Shown here piece after piece: positions 9,924-19,325 of a DNA stretch of 64,000 nt (its first letter is position 1; the number at the start of each line of letters is the position of its first letter). A program made the position numbers and the translations under genes. The notes under the pieces are model-generated. The model was not told the origin of the DNA. It did not search any database and saw only the letters and a program-made list of their open reading frames with translations. Source of the DNA: Dyadobacter sp. (GTDB taxonomy: Bacteria; Bacteroidota; Bacteroidia; Cytophagales; Spirosomataceae); the NCBI RefSeq assembly GCF_017744695.1, contig NZ_JAGIAS010000002.1, forward strand, positions 372,001 to 436,000, written 5' to 3'.

Positions 9924-10697
9924 TTACTTTGAAAGCGTATTGAACAATGCCTCGATTTTGGCGAGATCCTTGCTTTTGGAAGTAGTTTCGAGCACCGCCA
10001 CTCCTATCTGATACCATAGACCATCACCGGCGGTAATGTACTTGCCCTTTTTTGAAGGTTTGCTTTCCAATGCATTGTCGGGTACGAATTCAGCTTTGTA
10101 AATCGTATCCATTATTTTTTGCAATTGGCCCCAATCCAGTTTACGGGCCGCTCCTGCGTTCTTGCTTAATGTAAATTCCTTTTTACCAAAAGATGCTTTC
10201 AGGTCGATGGTCGTTTTACTGTCGTTATCGATGTCGATGTAGGTCAGTTCGAACGGCTTTTCACGACCGCCGGTTTCGAAAATAGCCTGCATCATCTCCT
10301 GCAAAAAGTACGACCAACGCTCCTTGTCGACCGGGTAAATCGTCACGCGTTTGTCATTCTCATCGAGTTCTATTTCAATGAAATCTTCAAACTCGCTCTC
10401 TTCGCGCTTGCGAATGATTTTAGAAGATGCCAGAATATCCTGAAACTCATTGATCCAAACCGCAGGCAAACTACCCTTCCATTTGTAATCATCATCCGTA
10501 GAAAAACCTTCGTCAAAGATTTCATCCTCCGTCAGCTCTTCGCGGTCGTTGTAAACAATATCAAAATCCACCCGCAAATCCTGAGCCGATTGAATGTCCA
10601 TTTTCAAAGTATAAAAATGGGCAAACGGCGCCGGCACAACCGGAGCGGTCTGAAAGCGAATAATGTACTGACCTGGTATTTGAAGATTCTTATCCAT
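9924..10697 (-). CDS. Conserved protein of unknown function, coupled to menE
   Basis: 257 residues, acidic, without signal peptide or membrane segment. I do not recognise the family. Acidic patches such as REELTEDEIFDEGFSTDDD and paired Lys/Glu segments suggest a soluble cytoplasmic protein, with a beta-rich N-terminus (GQYIIRFQTAPVVPAPFAHF). Its start lies inside the 3' end of menE (8-bp overlap), so it is probably translated from the same mRNA. Any link to menaquinone synthesis is only inferred from this overlap. Confidence 0.75.
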   Translation of the reverse strand: MDKNLQIPGQYIIRFQTAPVVPAPFAHFYTLKMDIQSAQDLRVDFDIVYNDREELTEDEIFDEGFSTDDDYKWKGSLPAVWINEFQDILASSKIIRKREESEFEDFIEIELDENDKRVTIYPVDKERWSYFLQEMMQAIFETGGREKPFELTYIDIDNDSKTTIDLKASFGKKEFTLSKNAGAARKLDWGQLQKIMDTIYKAEFVPDNALESKPSKKGKYITAGDGLWYQIGVAVLETTSKSKDLAKIEALFNTLSK

Positions 10698-11757
10698 TCG
10701 AAGATTTTAAAAACTGTTGAAATGTGGCGCGTTTGTCGATCTTGTCGGTAGCAGTTTTGGCAAACGCTTTTGCAAAGTAAATATGTTTCGGGTTTTCATA
10801 GGTCGAAACGCGGCTTCTAATTTCAGCGGGAAGCTGCACAGCCTGCTCTGGGCGCAGCGAACTTTCGACTATCAGCACGAGCTTTTGCCCCAGCTTTTCA
10901 TCCGGCTCCCACCAGCAAAAAAATGCATTTGAAATACCCAGATCATGAAAAACCTGTGCAATCCGCTGGTCGGTTTGATCCAGCACAATTTTCACCCCGC
11001 CGGAATTGATCACATTATCCGCCCGCCCGATCCATTGAAATGTGTTCCCTGTTATCTGCACCAGATCATTGGTCTGCACCTTTTGCCCATTGGTAACAGC
11101 CCCGGAAACAAACAGGCATCCGCGCTCGTCCGTACCGAACGAAATACCGGGCAGAAACACATAGGAATCACTCGCCTCCGCTCCATTCAACGCCTTCAAT
11201 GCGACATGAGAAACGGTTTCCGTCATGCCATAGCTTTGGAAAACCGGAACGTTCAGCCCCTTGATCGCCTCTGCCAATGCCAGGTTCACCGGCGCACCGC
11301 CAAGCAGTATTTTGCCCAACCTGCTGACCTGATCAACCGTGGCTGTATTTTCCAGGATCGCCTGCAATTGCATCGGTACCATGGCCACAAAATCGAAATC
11401 TACACTGTCCAGGCCATTCAGCGGGTTGGATGTCGGCTCCGTGACGGTCAGCTCCCACCCTAGTTCCAGCCCGCGAACGAGCATCATCAGCCCGGCAATG
11501 TAGCCCACATTCAGGCATACGAGCGCGCGGGTGCCGCTTCCAAGCGCCAGCGCCTCGCCCGTCATAGCCGCGCTCGCTTCAAGCTGCCTGCGCGTGACGG
11601 TAATGGGCTTGGGCATGCCCGTCGAGCCGGAGGTATGGAGCACAAATTCCCGGTCGCCTTCGAGCCACTTTCCCATAAAGTCGTAAGCCTGTGCGAAATA
11701 GGGATTTCGCGGCCTTTTCTGCGTTTGCCAATGCGTTTTGCCGGTTGTCCAGATCAT
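10690..11757 (-). CDS. menE: o-Succinylbenzoate-CoA ligase (AMP-forming), MenE-like
   Basis: Member of the ANL adenylating superfamily, 355 residues and thus short, as MenE of Bacteroidota is. The P-loop HTSGSTGMPKPITV, the QSYGMTET motif and the WIGRADNVINSGG hinge are present; the C-terminal lysine is in KTATDKIDKR. It is divergent from menB, the next enzyme of menaquinone synthesis (MenE makes OSB-CoA, MenB cyclises it). That neighbourhood makes MenE more likely than another acyl-CoA ligase. The start is ATG giving MIWTTGKTHWQ. Confidence 0.88.
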   Translation of the reverse strand: MIWTTGKTHWQTQKRPRNPYFAQAYDFMGKWLEGDREFVLHTSGSTGMPKPITVTRRQLEASAAMTGEALALGSGTRALVCLNVGYIAGLMMLVRGLELGWELTVTEPTSNPLNGLDSVDFDFVAMVPMQLQAILENTATVDQVSRLGKILLGGAPVNLALAEAIKGLNVPVFQSYGMTETVSHVALKALNGAEASDSYVFLPGISFGTDERGCLFVSGAVTNGQKVQTNDLVQITGNTFQWIGRADNVINSGGVKIVLDQTDQRIAQVFHDLGISNAFFCWWEPDEKLGQKLVLIVESSLRPEQAVQLPAEIRSRVSTYENPKHIYFAKAFAKTATDKIDKRATFQQFLKSSNG

Positions 11758-11835
11758 ACCTGTAATTTCTGCGGATTCATTGTTCCGGGTTACGAATAGC
11801 CCGTTTTTAATGCGGTGGAAAGTTATTCATTTGTT

Positions 11836-11867
11836 TTTGAACCTAACCCAAACAATGAGTAATTTCG
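11836..11867 (+). promoter_or_regulatory. menB promoter (-33/-7)
   Basis: TTTG at 11836-11839, a 20 bp spacer, then TAATTTCG at 11860-11867, one mismatch from TAnnTTTG. It lies in the menE/menB divergent region and predicts a leader of about 70 nt before menB. Confidence 0.55.
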
Positions 11868-11942
11868 CGCATTCGGGCAATACTTAACGGTGACATTTCC
11901 CGCCGGACATTGCCATTTATTCCAATCTTACCAATCTGATTT

Positions 11943-12767
11943 ATGTCCAGTACAGTTCAATGGGAAACCATTAAAGAATACGAAGAAATTCTCTTTACAC
12001 TTCACGAAGGAATTGCCAAAATCAGCATCAACCGCCCGCACAAGCACAACGCATTTACCCCGCTCACGGTAACCGAAATGATCGACGCGATGCACATTTG
12101 CCGCGAGGATCCCCGGATCGACGTCATTATCCTCACCGGCGAAGGCGGTAAGGCATTCTGTTCCGGCGGCGACCAGTCGGTGCGCGGCCATGGCGGCTAC
12201 ATCGGCGACGACCATGTACCGCGTCTGAACGTGCTCGACCTCCAAAAAATGATCCGCTCTATTCCAAAGGCGGTTATCGCCATGGTGGCAGGTTGGGCAA
12301 TCGGTGGCGGGCATGTGCTGCACGTGATCTGCGACCTCTCTATCGCTGCCGATAATGCACGTTTCGGACAAACCGGCCCGAAAGTCGGCAGCTTCGATGG
12401 CGGTTTCGGCGCCTCTTACCTTGCCCGCGTGGTAGGCCAGAAAAAAGCACGCGAAATATGGTTCCTCTGCGACCAGTATGATGCCGACGAAGCATTGCAA
12501 ATGGGCCTTGTGAACAAGGTAGTTCCTTTGGAACAATTGGAAACGGTAACCCTGGAATGGGCTAAGAAAATCCAGGAAAAAAGTCCGCTGTCGATCCGTA
12601 TGCTCAAAAGCGCATTCAATGCGGAGCTTGACGGACAAGCCGGTATCCAGGAACTCGCGGGTAATGCGACATTGCTTTATTATCTCAGCGAGGAAGCCAA
12701 AGAAGGCCAGCGTTCGTTTTTGGAAAAAAGAAAGCCGGATTTCAGCAAATTCCCGAAATTCCCTTGA
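11943..12767 (+). CDS. menB: 1,4-Dihydroxy-2-naphthoyl-CoA synthase
   Basis: Crotonase-fold enzyme of 274 residues that converts OSB-CoA to DHNA-CoA in menaquinone synthesis. It shows the MenB-specific [14 protein letters not shown], the oxyanion-hole segment [17 protein letters not shown], and the active-site region [20 protein letters not shown]. Length and motifs are typical. Its start follows a divergent promoter shared with the menE side. Confidence 0.97.
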   Translation: MSSTVQWETIKEYEEILFTLHEGIAKISINRPHKHNAFTPLTVTEMIDAMHICREDPRIDVIILTGEGGKAFCSGGDQSVRGHGGYIGDDHVPRLNVLDLQKMIRSIPKAVIAMVAGWAIGGGHVLHVICDLSIAADNARFGQTGPKVGSFDGGFGASYLARVVGQKKAREIWFLCDQYDADEALQMGLVNKVVPLEQLETVTLEWAKKIQEKSPLSIRMLKSAFNAELDGQAGIQELAGNATLLYYLSEEAKEGQRSFLEKRKPDFSKFPKFP

Positions 12768-12820
12768 TTTAGTCGGGAAAGATTAACATTTTAACTCATA
12801 TCATTACAAATACTCACTGA

Positions 12821-13234
12821 ATGAACCATTGGCTTGTAAAATCAGAACCATTTAAATACTCCTGGGACCACCTTGTTGCCGAAGGTGAAGGCATGTGGGA
12901 CGGCGTCCGCAACTACGCCGCACGCAACAACCTGATGGCGATGAAAGTGGGCGATCTCGTGCTGTTCTACCACAGCAATGAGGGCAAGGAGGTCGTTGGG
13001 CTTGCCAAGGTTTCAAAGGAACATTACCCCGACCCTACTACCGAAGAGGCGGGATGGGTGGTGGTAAACCTCGTTCCCGTTGAGAAGTTCCCGAACACCG
13101 TTACGCTTGCGCAGATCAAGAAGGACGAGCTCCTGAAACAAATGGACCTCGTGCGTTTGTCTCGACTGTCGGTCGTACCGGTCAAACGCGAAGAATTCGA
13201 CCATATCGTTGCCCTGGCACATGACAAAAAATAA
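12821..13234 (+). CDS. EVE-domain protein
   Basis: 137 residues, a single EVE domain (PUA-like fold, related to YTH and to human THYN1). Such proteins are thought to bind modified bases in DNA or RNA. Visible signatures are NHWLVKSEP at the N-terminus, WDGVRNYAARNN, and VGDLVLFYHSN; all are typical of the family. Its 3' end overlaps the next gene by 14 bp. The target is not predictable from sequence. Confidence 0.93.
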   Translation: MNHWLVKSEPFKYSWDHLVAEGEGMWDGVRNYAARNNLMAMKVGDLVLFYHSNEGKEVVGLAKVSKEHYPDPTTEEAGWVVVNLVPVEKFPNTVTLAQIKKDELLKQMDLVRLSRLSVVPVKREEFDHIVALAHDKK

Positions 13235-14801
13235 GCGATCCGTTTTTCGGCTGGTCTTACCGTTACTCTTCCTGGGCGTCCTCGGCACGCCGGCTTTCGC
13301 CCAGGGAGTGAAGCGGATTGAACTTCCTTTACCCGGCAATACGGCCTATCAGGCTGTTCCGCTAGGTAAACAGGGTGTACTGCTCATTTCCAAGCCCGAC
13401 AAAGGCACGTTCAATGTCCAGAAATTCGATACAAACCTCGAACGGGTGTGGTCCATCGACGGCCCGATCGAATCGAACCTCGATTACATCGCTTCCTCCT
13501 ACGACGGACAGGCCGTGTTCCTGCTTTTCAGCAAATACCGGAGCTCTTTGTATCAAATTGTGAAGGTAAATGTCGGCCCAGGTTTCGTAGAGACTTTTAC
13601 AATTAATACGGTCGACCGCTTCGAGATCACCGATTTCAAGACGCTCGGCTACTCTGTTTTTATGGCCGGTATGGTGCGTAATGAGCCGGTTTTGATCTAC
13701 ACCCAGCTTACTACACAGCAAACCAGGGTGTTACCTTCGGCCATTAAAGGTTCTAACGCCATTCAGACCGTCGAAGTGGACACCGCTCAGCATTTGGTGA
13801 ATGTTTGTTTTGCAGTGAAAAAAGGCCGCCAGACCAAAATCGTGGCACGTTCTTATGAAGAAACCGGCGAGCTTTACACACAAGTTAGCGTCGAACCTGA
13901 GGACGATTTCTCGCTGCTTAGCGGCCGTTTACAGGTCTTGAACGACTCTGTCCGCATTGTAATCGGTACTTATGGTTACCGCAATATGCAGAGCAGCACC
14001 GTAGCAGCATCGCAGGGATTGTATATCAGCAAGATTGTCGGCGATGAAACCGTTTTCACCAAATACCACAGTTTTACCGATTTTAAGAACTTCTTCAACT
14101 TCCTGAGCGAACGACAGCAGGAAAAGATGGAAAAACGTATCCGTAAGAAGAAGGAAAGCGGCGACGACCTGAAACTGAACTACCGGCTTCTCGTGCATGA
14201 TATTGTGCCGAAAACCAACAACTTCCTGCTGGTGGCCGAGGTATTCTATCCTGAATACCGCTACCAGAACCCCAGCATGATGGGCGGTTTCAATTATGGC
14301 TATGGCGGCTATGGCTATCCTTTCGGAATGGGGCTTTACAACCCTTACCTCTGGAACCCGATGTATGGCGGCCGGGGGTATAACCAGCAGGTATTCGACG
14401 GCTTCACCTATACGCATGCGGTCGTAGCGGATGTGGACCAGAACGGTAACCTGCTTTGGGACAACAGCATTAGTTTCGACAATGTAAAAAGCATGGAGTT
14501 GAAGGAAAAGATCAAAGTCCAGTCCTTTACTAACGGCAACTCGAAACTGATTTACAGTCATAACGGTGCCATTCGCAGCAAGATCATCAAAGGCAACCAG
14601 GTAATTGACAGCGACCGCGTAATCCCCAACGAAACCTACGTGGAAGGCGACAAAGTGCGGAAAACCAGCACCGACGATATCGATTACTGGTACGACAACT
14701 TTTACCTCGCCTGGGGCGAGCAGCGCATTGTGAATGCAGCCGGAGATCCGCAGACGCGGGGGAGACGGAATGTGTTTTATTTGAACAAGATTGCTTATTA
14801 G
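13221..14801 (+). CDS. Secreted protein of unknown function with Gly/Tyr-rich loop
   Basis: 526 residues from the ATG that overlaps the end of the EVE gene; a TTG 4 codons earlier is less likely because the ATG begins a clean signal peptide (MTKNKRSVFRLVLPLLFLG, cleavage after AFA). The mature part looks beta-rich, possibly a propeller, with repeated short strands. Around residues 350-390 there is a segment rich in Gly, Tyr, Met and Pro (GGFNYGYGGYGYPFGMG), which suggests a flexible surface loop. I do not recognise a family. It is probably exported to the periplasm or outer membrane. Confidence 0.75.
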   Translation: MTKNKRSVFRLVLPLLFLGVLGTPAFAQGVKRIELPLPGNTAYQAVPLGKQGVLLISKPDKGTFNVQKFDTNLERVWSIDGPIESNLDYIASSYDGQAVFLLFSKYRSSLYQIVKVNVGPGFVETFTINTVDRFEITDFKTLGYSVFMAGMVRNEPVLIYTQLTTQQTRVLPSAIKGSNAIQTVEVDTAQHLVNVCFAVKKGRQTKIVARSYEETGELYTQVSVEPEDDFSLLSGRLQVLNDSVRIVIGTYGYRNMQSSTVAASQGLYISKIVGDETVFTKYHSFTDFKNFFNFLSERQQEKMEKRIRKKKESGDDLKLNYRLLVHDIVPKTNNFLLVAEVFYPEYRYQNPSMMGGFNYGYGGYGYPFGMGLYNPYLWNPMYGGRGYNQQVFDGFTYTHAVVADVDQNGNLLWDNSISFDNVKSMELKEKIKVQSFTNGNSKLIYSHNGAIRSKIIKGNQVIDSDRVIPNETYVEGDKVRKTSTDDIDYWYDNFYLAWGEQRIVNAAGDPQTRGRRNVFYLNKIAY

Positions 14802-15116
14802 GACTTCGGCTGTCGGCCATCAGCTGCCGGCTTTGTTCGTAGCTCAAAAGAATAGTTACATCGATCGACCCGGCGGCGCGAACTGTTAATAACGCGACAA
14901 GCCTATCCGCCCCGGAGGGGCACCCTGTTTATAGCAACCGGGATGTCGAGGTTTGAATGAAAACTCCGTAGGAGTTACCTTTGCCGCAGCAGGAGGCTCC
15001 TACCGGAGCCCGGAATCATAATGAAATCATTTAATCTATAAACTGGTTGCTCCTGCCGGAGCTATTTTCAACCCTAAAAAGTGCCGACGGCCGCAAGCCG
15101 AAAGCCGAAGTACACC
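14802..15116. repeat. Composite intergenic repeat region (315 bp)
   Basis: No gene is seen. The ends are heptamer-repeat arms (14803-14836: CGGCTGT, CGGCCAT, CAGCTGC, CGGCTTT; 15082-15110: GCCGACG, GCCGCAA, GCCGAAA, GCCGAAG) that are partly complementary. Between them lie four short palindromes of related form: GCCCCGGAGGGGC near 14908-14920, ACTCCGTAGGAGT at 14963-14975, GGCTCCTACCGGAGCC at 14995-15010 and GCTCCTGCCGGAGC at 15049-15062. These resemble dispersed REP-like elements of Bacteroidota as I remember them. Confidence 0.7.
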
Positions 15117-16004
15117 TTGATACTACTTTCACCAGACCAACATACCGACTACCAATTAATCGACAGCGGCGGATTCGAAAAGCTCGAAAAATTCGGGCCG
15201 TACATTCTTTCGCGCCCTGAGCCACAGGCAATATGGGACAAGTCACTTTCAGAAGCCGAATGGGACAAGCGTTCGAATGCCGTTTTCAAAAAGGATAAGA
15301 ATTCCCAGGAAAAAGGGCAATGGATCACCAAAGGCGATATGCCCGATAAATGGGTGTTTCAATACCGCACGAAAGAACTGCATTTGCGCACGAAACTCGC
15401 ATTGTCGTCTTTCAAACACGTAGGTGTATTTCCCGAACAGGCTACCAACTGGGATTTTATTGCGCGGACTCTGAAACAGATGCCGGAGGAAAAACCATCG
15501 GTGCTGAACCTGTTTGCTTACACCGGTATTGCCTCGCTGGCCGCAAAGGCCTCCGGCGCGGATGTGACGCACGTCGATTCGGTGAAGCAGGTGATCAGCT
15601 GGTCGCGCGAGAATATGGAGCTCTCCGGCCTGAACAATATCCGCTGGATAGTGGAGGATGCATTGAAATTCGTGCAGCGTGAAGTGCGCCGCGGTAACCA
15701 ATACAATGGCCTGATCCTCGACCCTCCTGCATACGGACGCGGGCCAGATGGCGAGAAATGGCTTTTGGAAGAAAGTTTGAATGAACTACTGAGGCTCTGT
15801 GCACAGTTATTAAAGGAAAAGAACTTCTTTTTTATCATTAACCTGTACTCGCTGGGTTTCTCTGCATTGATCGTGGAAAACCTGATCAAAACGCATTTCG
15901 GAACGGAGATCAAACACGAGTTCGGTGAATTGTTCATTCCCGATTCGTTTGGCAAGAAGCTGCCGTTGGGTGTGTTTTCACGTTTTTCAGACCAGAATGT
16001 TTAG
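15117..16004 (+). CDS. Class I SAM-dependent rRNA methyltransferase, RlmI/RlmK-like
   Basis: 295 residues if started at the TTG (MILLSPDQHTDYQLIDSGGF), which aligns with the family N-terminus (DYELLDSG). The frame is open to a GTG at 15081, but those 12 codons are the heptamer repeat. The Rossmann motif is VLNLFAYTGIASLAAKASGADVTHVD, and NPPY-like catalytic DPPAYGRG matches the 23S rRNA cytosine methyltransferases. The PUA domain of E. coli RlmI is absent, so the exact target is uncertain. The TPR gene follows after 6 bp. Confidence 0.85.
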   Translation: MILLSPDQHTDYQLIDSGGFEKLEKFGPYILSRPEPQAIWDKSLSEAEWDKRSNAVFKKDKNSQEKGQWITKGDMPDKWVFQYRTKELHLRTKLALSSFKHVGVFPEQATNWDFIARTLKQMPEEKPSVLNLFAYTGIASLAAKASGADVTHVDSVKQVISWSRENMELSGLNNIRWIVEDALKFVQREVRRGNQYNGLILDPPAYGRGPDGEKWLLEESLNELLRLCAQLLKEKNFFFIINLYSLGFSALIVENLIKTHFGTEIKHEFGELFIPDSFGKKLPLGVFSRFSDQNV

Positions 16005-16010
16005 TGGCGA

Positions 16011-17210
16011 ATGAAGTCTGACAAGCTGAAATATTTACCATTTGCAGTACTCATCGCACTGGGTGGGCTCGAACAGTCGTGCCAGAGCGACGCGCGCACA
16101 TCCACGCGCATCCCGCCGGTGATCAAAAACGGCAAAGCACAGTGGCAGAACGACGCGCTGCTGTCGCTGACCGACCTGATCAACCGCGGGATCGATTCCG
16201 ACGTGAATTATTTCAAAAGGGCGCGCATTTACTTTGAACGGGAGCAGTATTCGGAGGCGCTCGACGATATCAACGAATCGATTTACGAGCAGGATAATGT
16301 AAGCGAATACTTTCTCCTGCGCGGGAAAATCAACCGCGAGCTCGGCAAGATCGACAATGCGTTGGAAGACGCGCAACGCGCGGAGGCATTGCAGCAAAGC
16401 AGTCCTGAGCTGTATGTGTTGCTGGCCGACATTCTGCAAGCCAAAAACCGCTTCGGCGAGGCTGCCGGATATCTGAACCAGGCATTGAAAATGGCCCCTT
16501 ACGATGGTTCTGCCTATTATGTCAAAGGTATGTTGCAGGCAAGACAGGGCGATTCGCTGGCAAGCCTCGCAAGCCTTAACTACGCGATGAATGTCAATCC
16601 GCGGTTGCTGCGCGCATACGAGCAGGGCACGATGATCAACCTCAAATTGAAAAATACGGCCGAAGCACTCGCTATCAATGAAAAAGCGCTGAAACGTTTT
16701 CCCGAGCGCGCAAGCCTGTTTTTCGGAAGGGGCGAAATCCTGAATGCGCTGGCGCAACCGGATACCGCCCTGATCTACTATCAAAAGGCGGTGGCGATCC
16801 AGCCCGACTACGACGAGGCACTCAACCAGCTGGCGACGGTGGCCATGCAGCTGCGCGCCTATCCGCAGGCGATCCCCGCATTGAAGACGCTTTTGAGAAA
16901 AAAGCCGCAGTCGAAAGAAATCAACAATATGCTGGGTTACGCTTACGAAAAAAGCGGCGAGCTCGATATTGCCAAAACCTATTATGAAACGGCCCTGACC
17001 ATCGCCCCCGGTGACCAGGACGCGCGTTACGGGATGTACCGCATCCGGAAAATCGAGTCGGAAGGGTTGTACCCCTCCTACTATCCTGAGGAAAATACCA
17101 ACCCGGGCTACAAATTACTGGATACAGCGCGGGTTAAAATTAATATTATCCAACCGCGTGGTACTACAAATATCCGCGTGGACTCTTCGCGCAAAGCTAA
17201 AATTGAATAG
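16011..17210 (+). CDS. Tetratricopeptide-repeat protein, probable lipoprotein
   Basis: 399 residues. The N-terminus has a hydrophobic stretch followed by LEQSCQSD, so Cys24 may be lipidated, though the lipobox is weak. From about residue 60 to 350 there are about eight TPR units (for example AEALAINEKALKRFPERASLFFGRG and YYQKAVAIQPDYDEALNQLA in part). The C-terminal 50 residues are not repeat-like. It probably acts as a scaffold at the cell envelope. It starts 6 bp after the methyltransferase, so co-transcription is likely; a possible thrS promoter overlaps its stop codon. Confidence 0.85.
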   Translation: MKSDKLKYLPFAVLIALGGLEQSCQSDARTSTRIPPVIKNGKAQWQNDALLSLTDLINRGIDSDVNYFKRARIYFEREQYSEALDDINESIYEQDNVSEYFLLRGKINRELGKIDNALEDAQRAEALQQSSPELYVLLADILQAKNRFGEAAGYLNQALKMAPYDGSAYYVKGMLQARQGDSLASLASLNYAMNVNPRLLRAYEQGTMINLKLKNTAEALAINEKALKRFPERASLFFGRGEILNALAQPDTALIYYQKAVAIQPDYDEALNQLATVAMQLRAYPQAIPALKTLLRKKPQSKEINNMLGYAYEKSGELDIAKTYYETALTIAPGDQDARYGMYRIRKIESEGLYPSYYPEENTNPGYKLLDTARVKINIIQPRGTTNIRVDSSRKAKIE

Positions 17211-17215
17211 CTTTG
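17186..17215 (+). promoter_or_regulatory. Possible thrS promoter
   Basis: TTCG at 17186-17189, an 18 bp spacer and TAGCTTTG at 17208-17215. The -7 box fits TAnnTTTG; the -33 box has one mismatch. It overlaps the end of the TPR gene. Confidence 0.4.
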
Positions 17216-17270
17216 TGTTTTGCGGCCTGCCGCATTGCCATTGAACCATACCACAGAATTATTTTTTTGA

Positions 17271-19214
17271 ATGAAAGACGAGTCTCAAGTAAAAATTACC
17301 CTGCCCGATGGTAGCGAACGTTTTTACCCAAAAGGGGTAACCGCTCTCGAAATCGCGCTCAGTATCAGTGAAGGGCTTGCACGGAACGTGATAGCCGCCA
17401 AAGTCAACAATGAAGTCTGGGACCCTACGCGCCAGATCACGGAGGACTCCCTGGTAAAACTGCTGACGTGGAACGACGAGGATGGTAAAGCTACATTCTG
17501 GCACTCTTCGGCCCACTTGCTGGCCGAGGCATTGGAAGCGCTGTACCCGGGAATCAAGTTCGGTACGGGGCCTTCGATCGAAAAGGGCTTTTACTATGAT
17601 GTAGACTTGGGCGGACAGAGCATCTCTCAGGAAGATTTCCCCAAAATCGAAGCGAAAATGCTGGAACTGGCGCGCCAGAAGAACGAATATATCCGCAAGC
17701 CGATCAGCAAGGCGGAAGCCATCGACTATTTTACCAAAAAGGGTGATGAATACAAGCTGGAACTGATCGACGGGCTGGAAGACGGCTCTATTACATTGTA
17801 CGAGCAAGGCGGGTTCACCGATCTATGCCGCGGGCCGCATATCCCGAATACAGGTTTCATCAAAGCCGCCAAACTGACCAACATCGCGGGCGCATACTGG
17901 CGTAACAAGCAGGAAAACAAAATGTTGACCCGCATTTACGGCATTACTTTTCCAAAACAAAAAGAATTGGAAGAGTACGTAACCTTGATGGAAGAGGCCA
18001 AAAAACGTGACCACCGCCGCCTCGGTAAGGAGTTGGAGCTTTTCGCATTCTCGGAAAAGGTAGGACAAGGTTTGCCATTGTGGTTGCCGAAAGGTGCCAT
18101 GCTGCGCGAGCGCTTGCAGGCGTTCCTGAGCAAGGCGCAGTCGCGCGCGGGTTACACGCCTGTGATCACCCCGCATATCGGTAGTAAGGACTTGTACGTG
18201 ACTTCGGGCCACTGGGATAAATATGGTAAGGATTCGTTCCAGCCCATTAAAACCCCTAACCCCGGAGAAGAGTATATGCTCAAACCGATGAACTGTCCGC
18301 ACCACTGCGAGATCTACAAAACCTCTCCCCGCTCCTACAAAGACCTGCCTTTGCGGTTCTCGGAGTTCGGAACAGTTTACCGTTACGAGCAAAGCGGCGA
18401 GTTGCACGGGCTTACACGCGTACGCGGGTTCACGCAGGATGATGCGCACATTTTTTGCCGCCCCGACCAGGTGAAGGAAGAATTCATCCGTGTGATCGAC
18501 CTCGTATTGTATGTGTTCAAATCACTTGGATTTAACGATTACAGCGCGCAGATCTCCCTTCGCGATCCTAATAACAAAGAGAAATACATTGGTAAGGACG
18601 AGGATTGGGAAAAAGCGGAAAGCGCGATCATCGAAGCGGCGGCTGAACGCGGCCTGAGCACTGTAACCGAGTTGGGCGAGGCTGCATTCTACGGTCCGAA
18701 GCTCGACTTCATGGTGCGCGACGCATTGGGACGTAAATGGCAGTTGGGTACCATCCAGGTGGATTACCAGCTTCCGCAGCGTTTCCAACTGGAATATACC
18801 GGTTCGGATAACCAAAAACACCGCCCCGTTATGATCCACCGCGCGCCATTTGGTTCCATGGAACGCTTCACCGCGATCCTGATCGAAAACACCGCGGGCC
18901 AATTCCCGCTGTGGCTGTCCCCGGATCAGATTGCCATTCTGCCAATCTCGGAGAAGTTCGCTGACTACGCGGAAGATGTTTTCTTCCAGTTGCAGGATCA
19001 CGATATCCGGGGCTTTGTGGATCACCGCGATGAAAAAATCGGCCGCAAGATCCGTGATGCGGAAGTTACCAAAGTACCTTTCATGCTCATCGTCGGTGAA
19101 AAGGAAGCAGCGGAAGGAAAGCTTTCGGTACGCCGCAAAGGTGAGGGCGACCTGGGAAGTATGACGGTCGAAGAGTTTACCGCGTTTTTCAAAAAGGAAG
19201 CCGCTATTGCTTGA
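17271..19214 (+). CDS. thrS: Threonyl-tRNA synthetase
   Basis: Class II synthetase of 647 residues with the full domain set: N-terminal TGS domain ([21 protein letters not shown]), editing domain with the [11 protein letters not shown] motif, catalytic core with [11 protein letters not shown] (zinc Cys), [25 protein letters not shown] in part, and a C-terminal anticodon-binding domain. It charges tRNA-Thr and clears mischarged serine. It heads the thrS-infC-rpmI-rplT block, a common order in bacteria. Confidence 0.98.
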   Translation: MKDESQVKITLPDGSERFYPKGVTALEIALSISEGLARNVIAAKVNNEVWDPTRQITEDSLVKLLTWNDEDGKATFWHSSAHLLAEALEALYPGIKFGTGPSIEKGFYYDVDLGGQSISQEDFPKIEAKMLELARQKNEYIRKPISKAEAIDYFTKKGDEYKLELIDGLEDGSITLYEQGGFTDLCRGPHIPNTGFIKAAKLTNIAGAYWRNKQENKMLTRIYGITFPKQKELEEYVTLMEEAKKRDHRRLGKELELFAFSEKVGQGLPLWLPKGAMLRERLQAFLSKAQSRAGYTPVITPHIGSKDLYVTSGHWDKYGKDSFQPIKTPNPGEEYMLKPMNCPHHCEIYKTSPRSYKDLPLRFSEFGTVYRYEQSGELHGLTRVRGFTQDDAHIFCRPDQVKEEFIRVIDLVLYVFKSLGFNDYSAQISLRDPNNKEKYIGKDEDWEKAESAIIEAAAERGLSTVTELGEAAFYGPKLDFMVRDALGRKWQLGTIQVDYQLPQRFQLEYTGSDNQKHRPVMIHRAPFGSMERFTAILIENTAGQFPLWLSPDQIAILPISEKFADYAEDVFFQLQDHDIRGFVDHRDEKIGRKIRDAEVTKVPFMLIVGEKEAAEGKLSVRRKGEGDLGSMTVEEFTAFFKKEAAIA

Positions 19215-19255
19215 TGTTTTTGTAAGATTTTAGTATTATTCCAGCAATAAGGCAC

Positions 19256-19263
19256 TATTTTTG
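19256..19263 (+). promoter_or_regulatory. -7 box upstream of infC
   Basis: TATTTTTG fits TAnnTTTG exactly; no good TTTG is found 19-21 bp upstream. Transcription would begin near 19270, which excludes the in-frame GTG at 19263 as infC start and supports the ATG at 19326. Confidence 0.45.
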
Positions 19264-19325
19264 TGGAGCTAGTGTTAATTTTTTCGATTTCCACCAAAAA
19301 CAAAAAAAACACCAATACAAATTAT

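Noticed and set aside
15081-15116. GTG start giving a longer methyltransferase
   Set aside because: The extra 12 codons are repeat sequence and do not match the family.
19263-19325. GTG start giving a longer IF-3
   Set aside because: The GTG is part of a -7 box and the extra residues do not match the IF-3 family.
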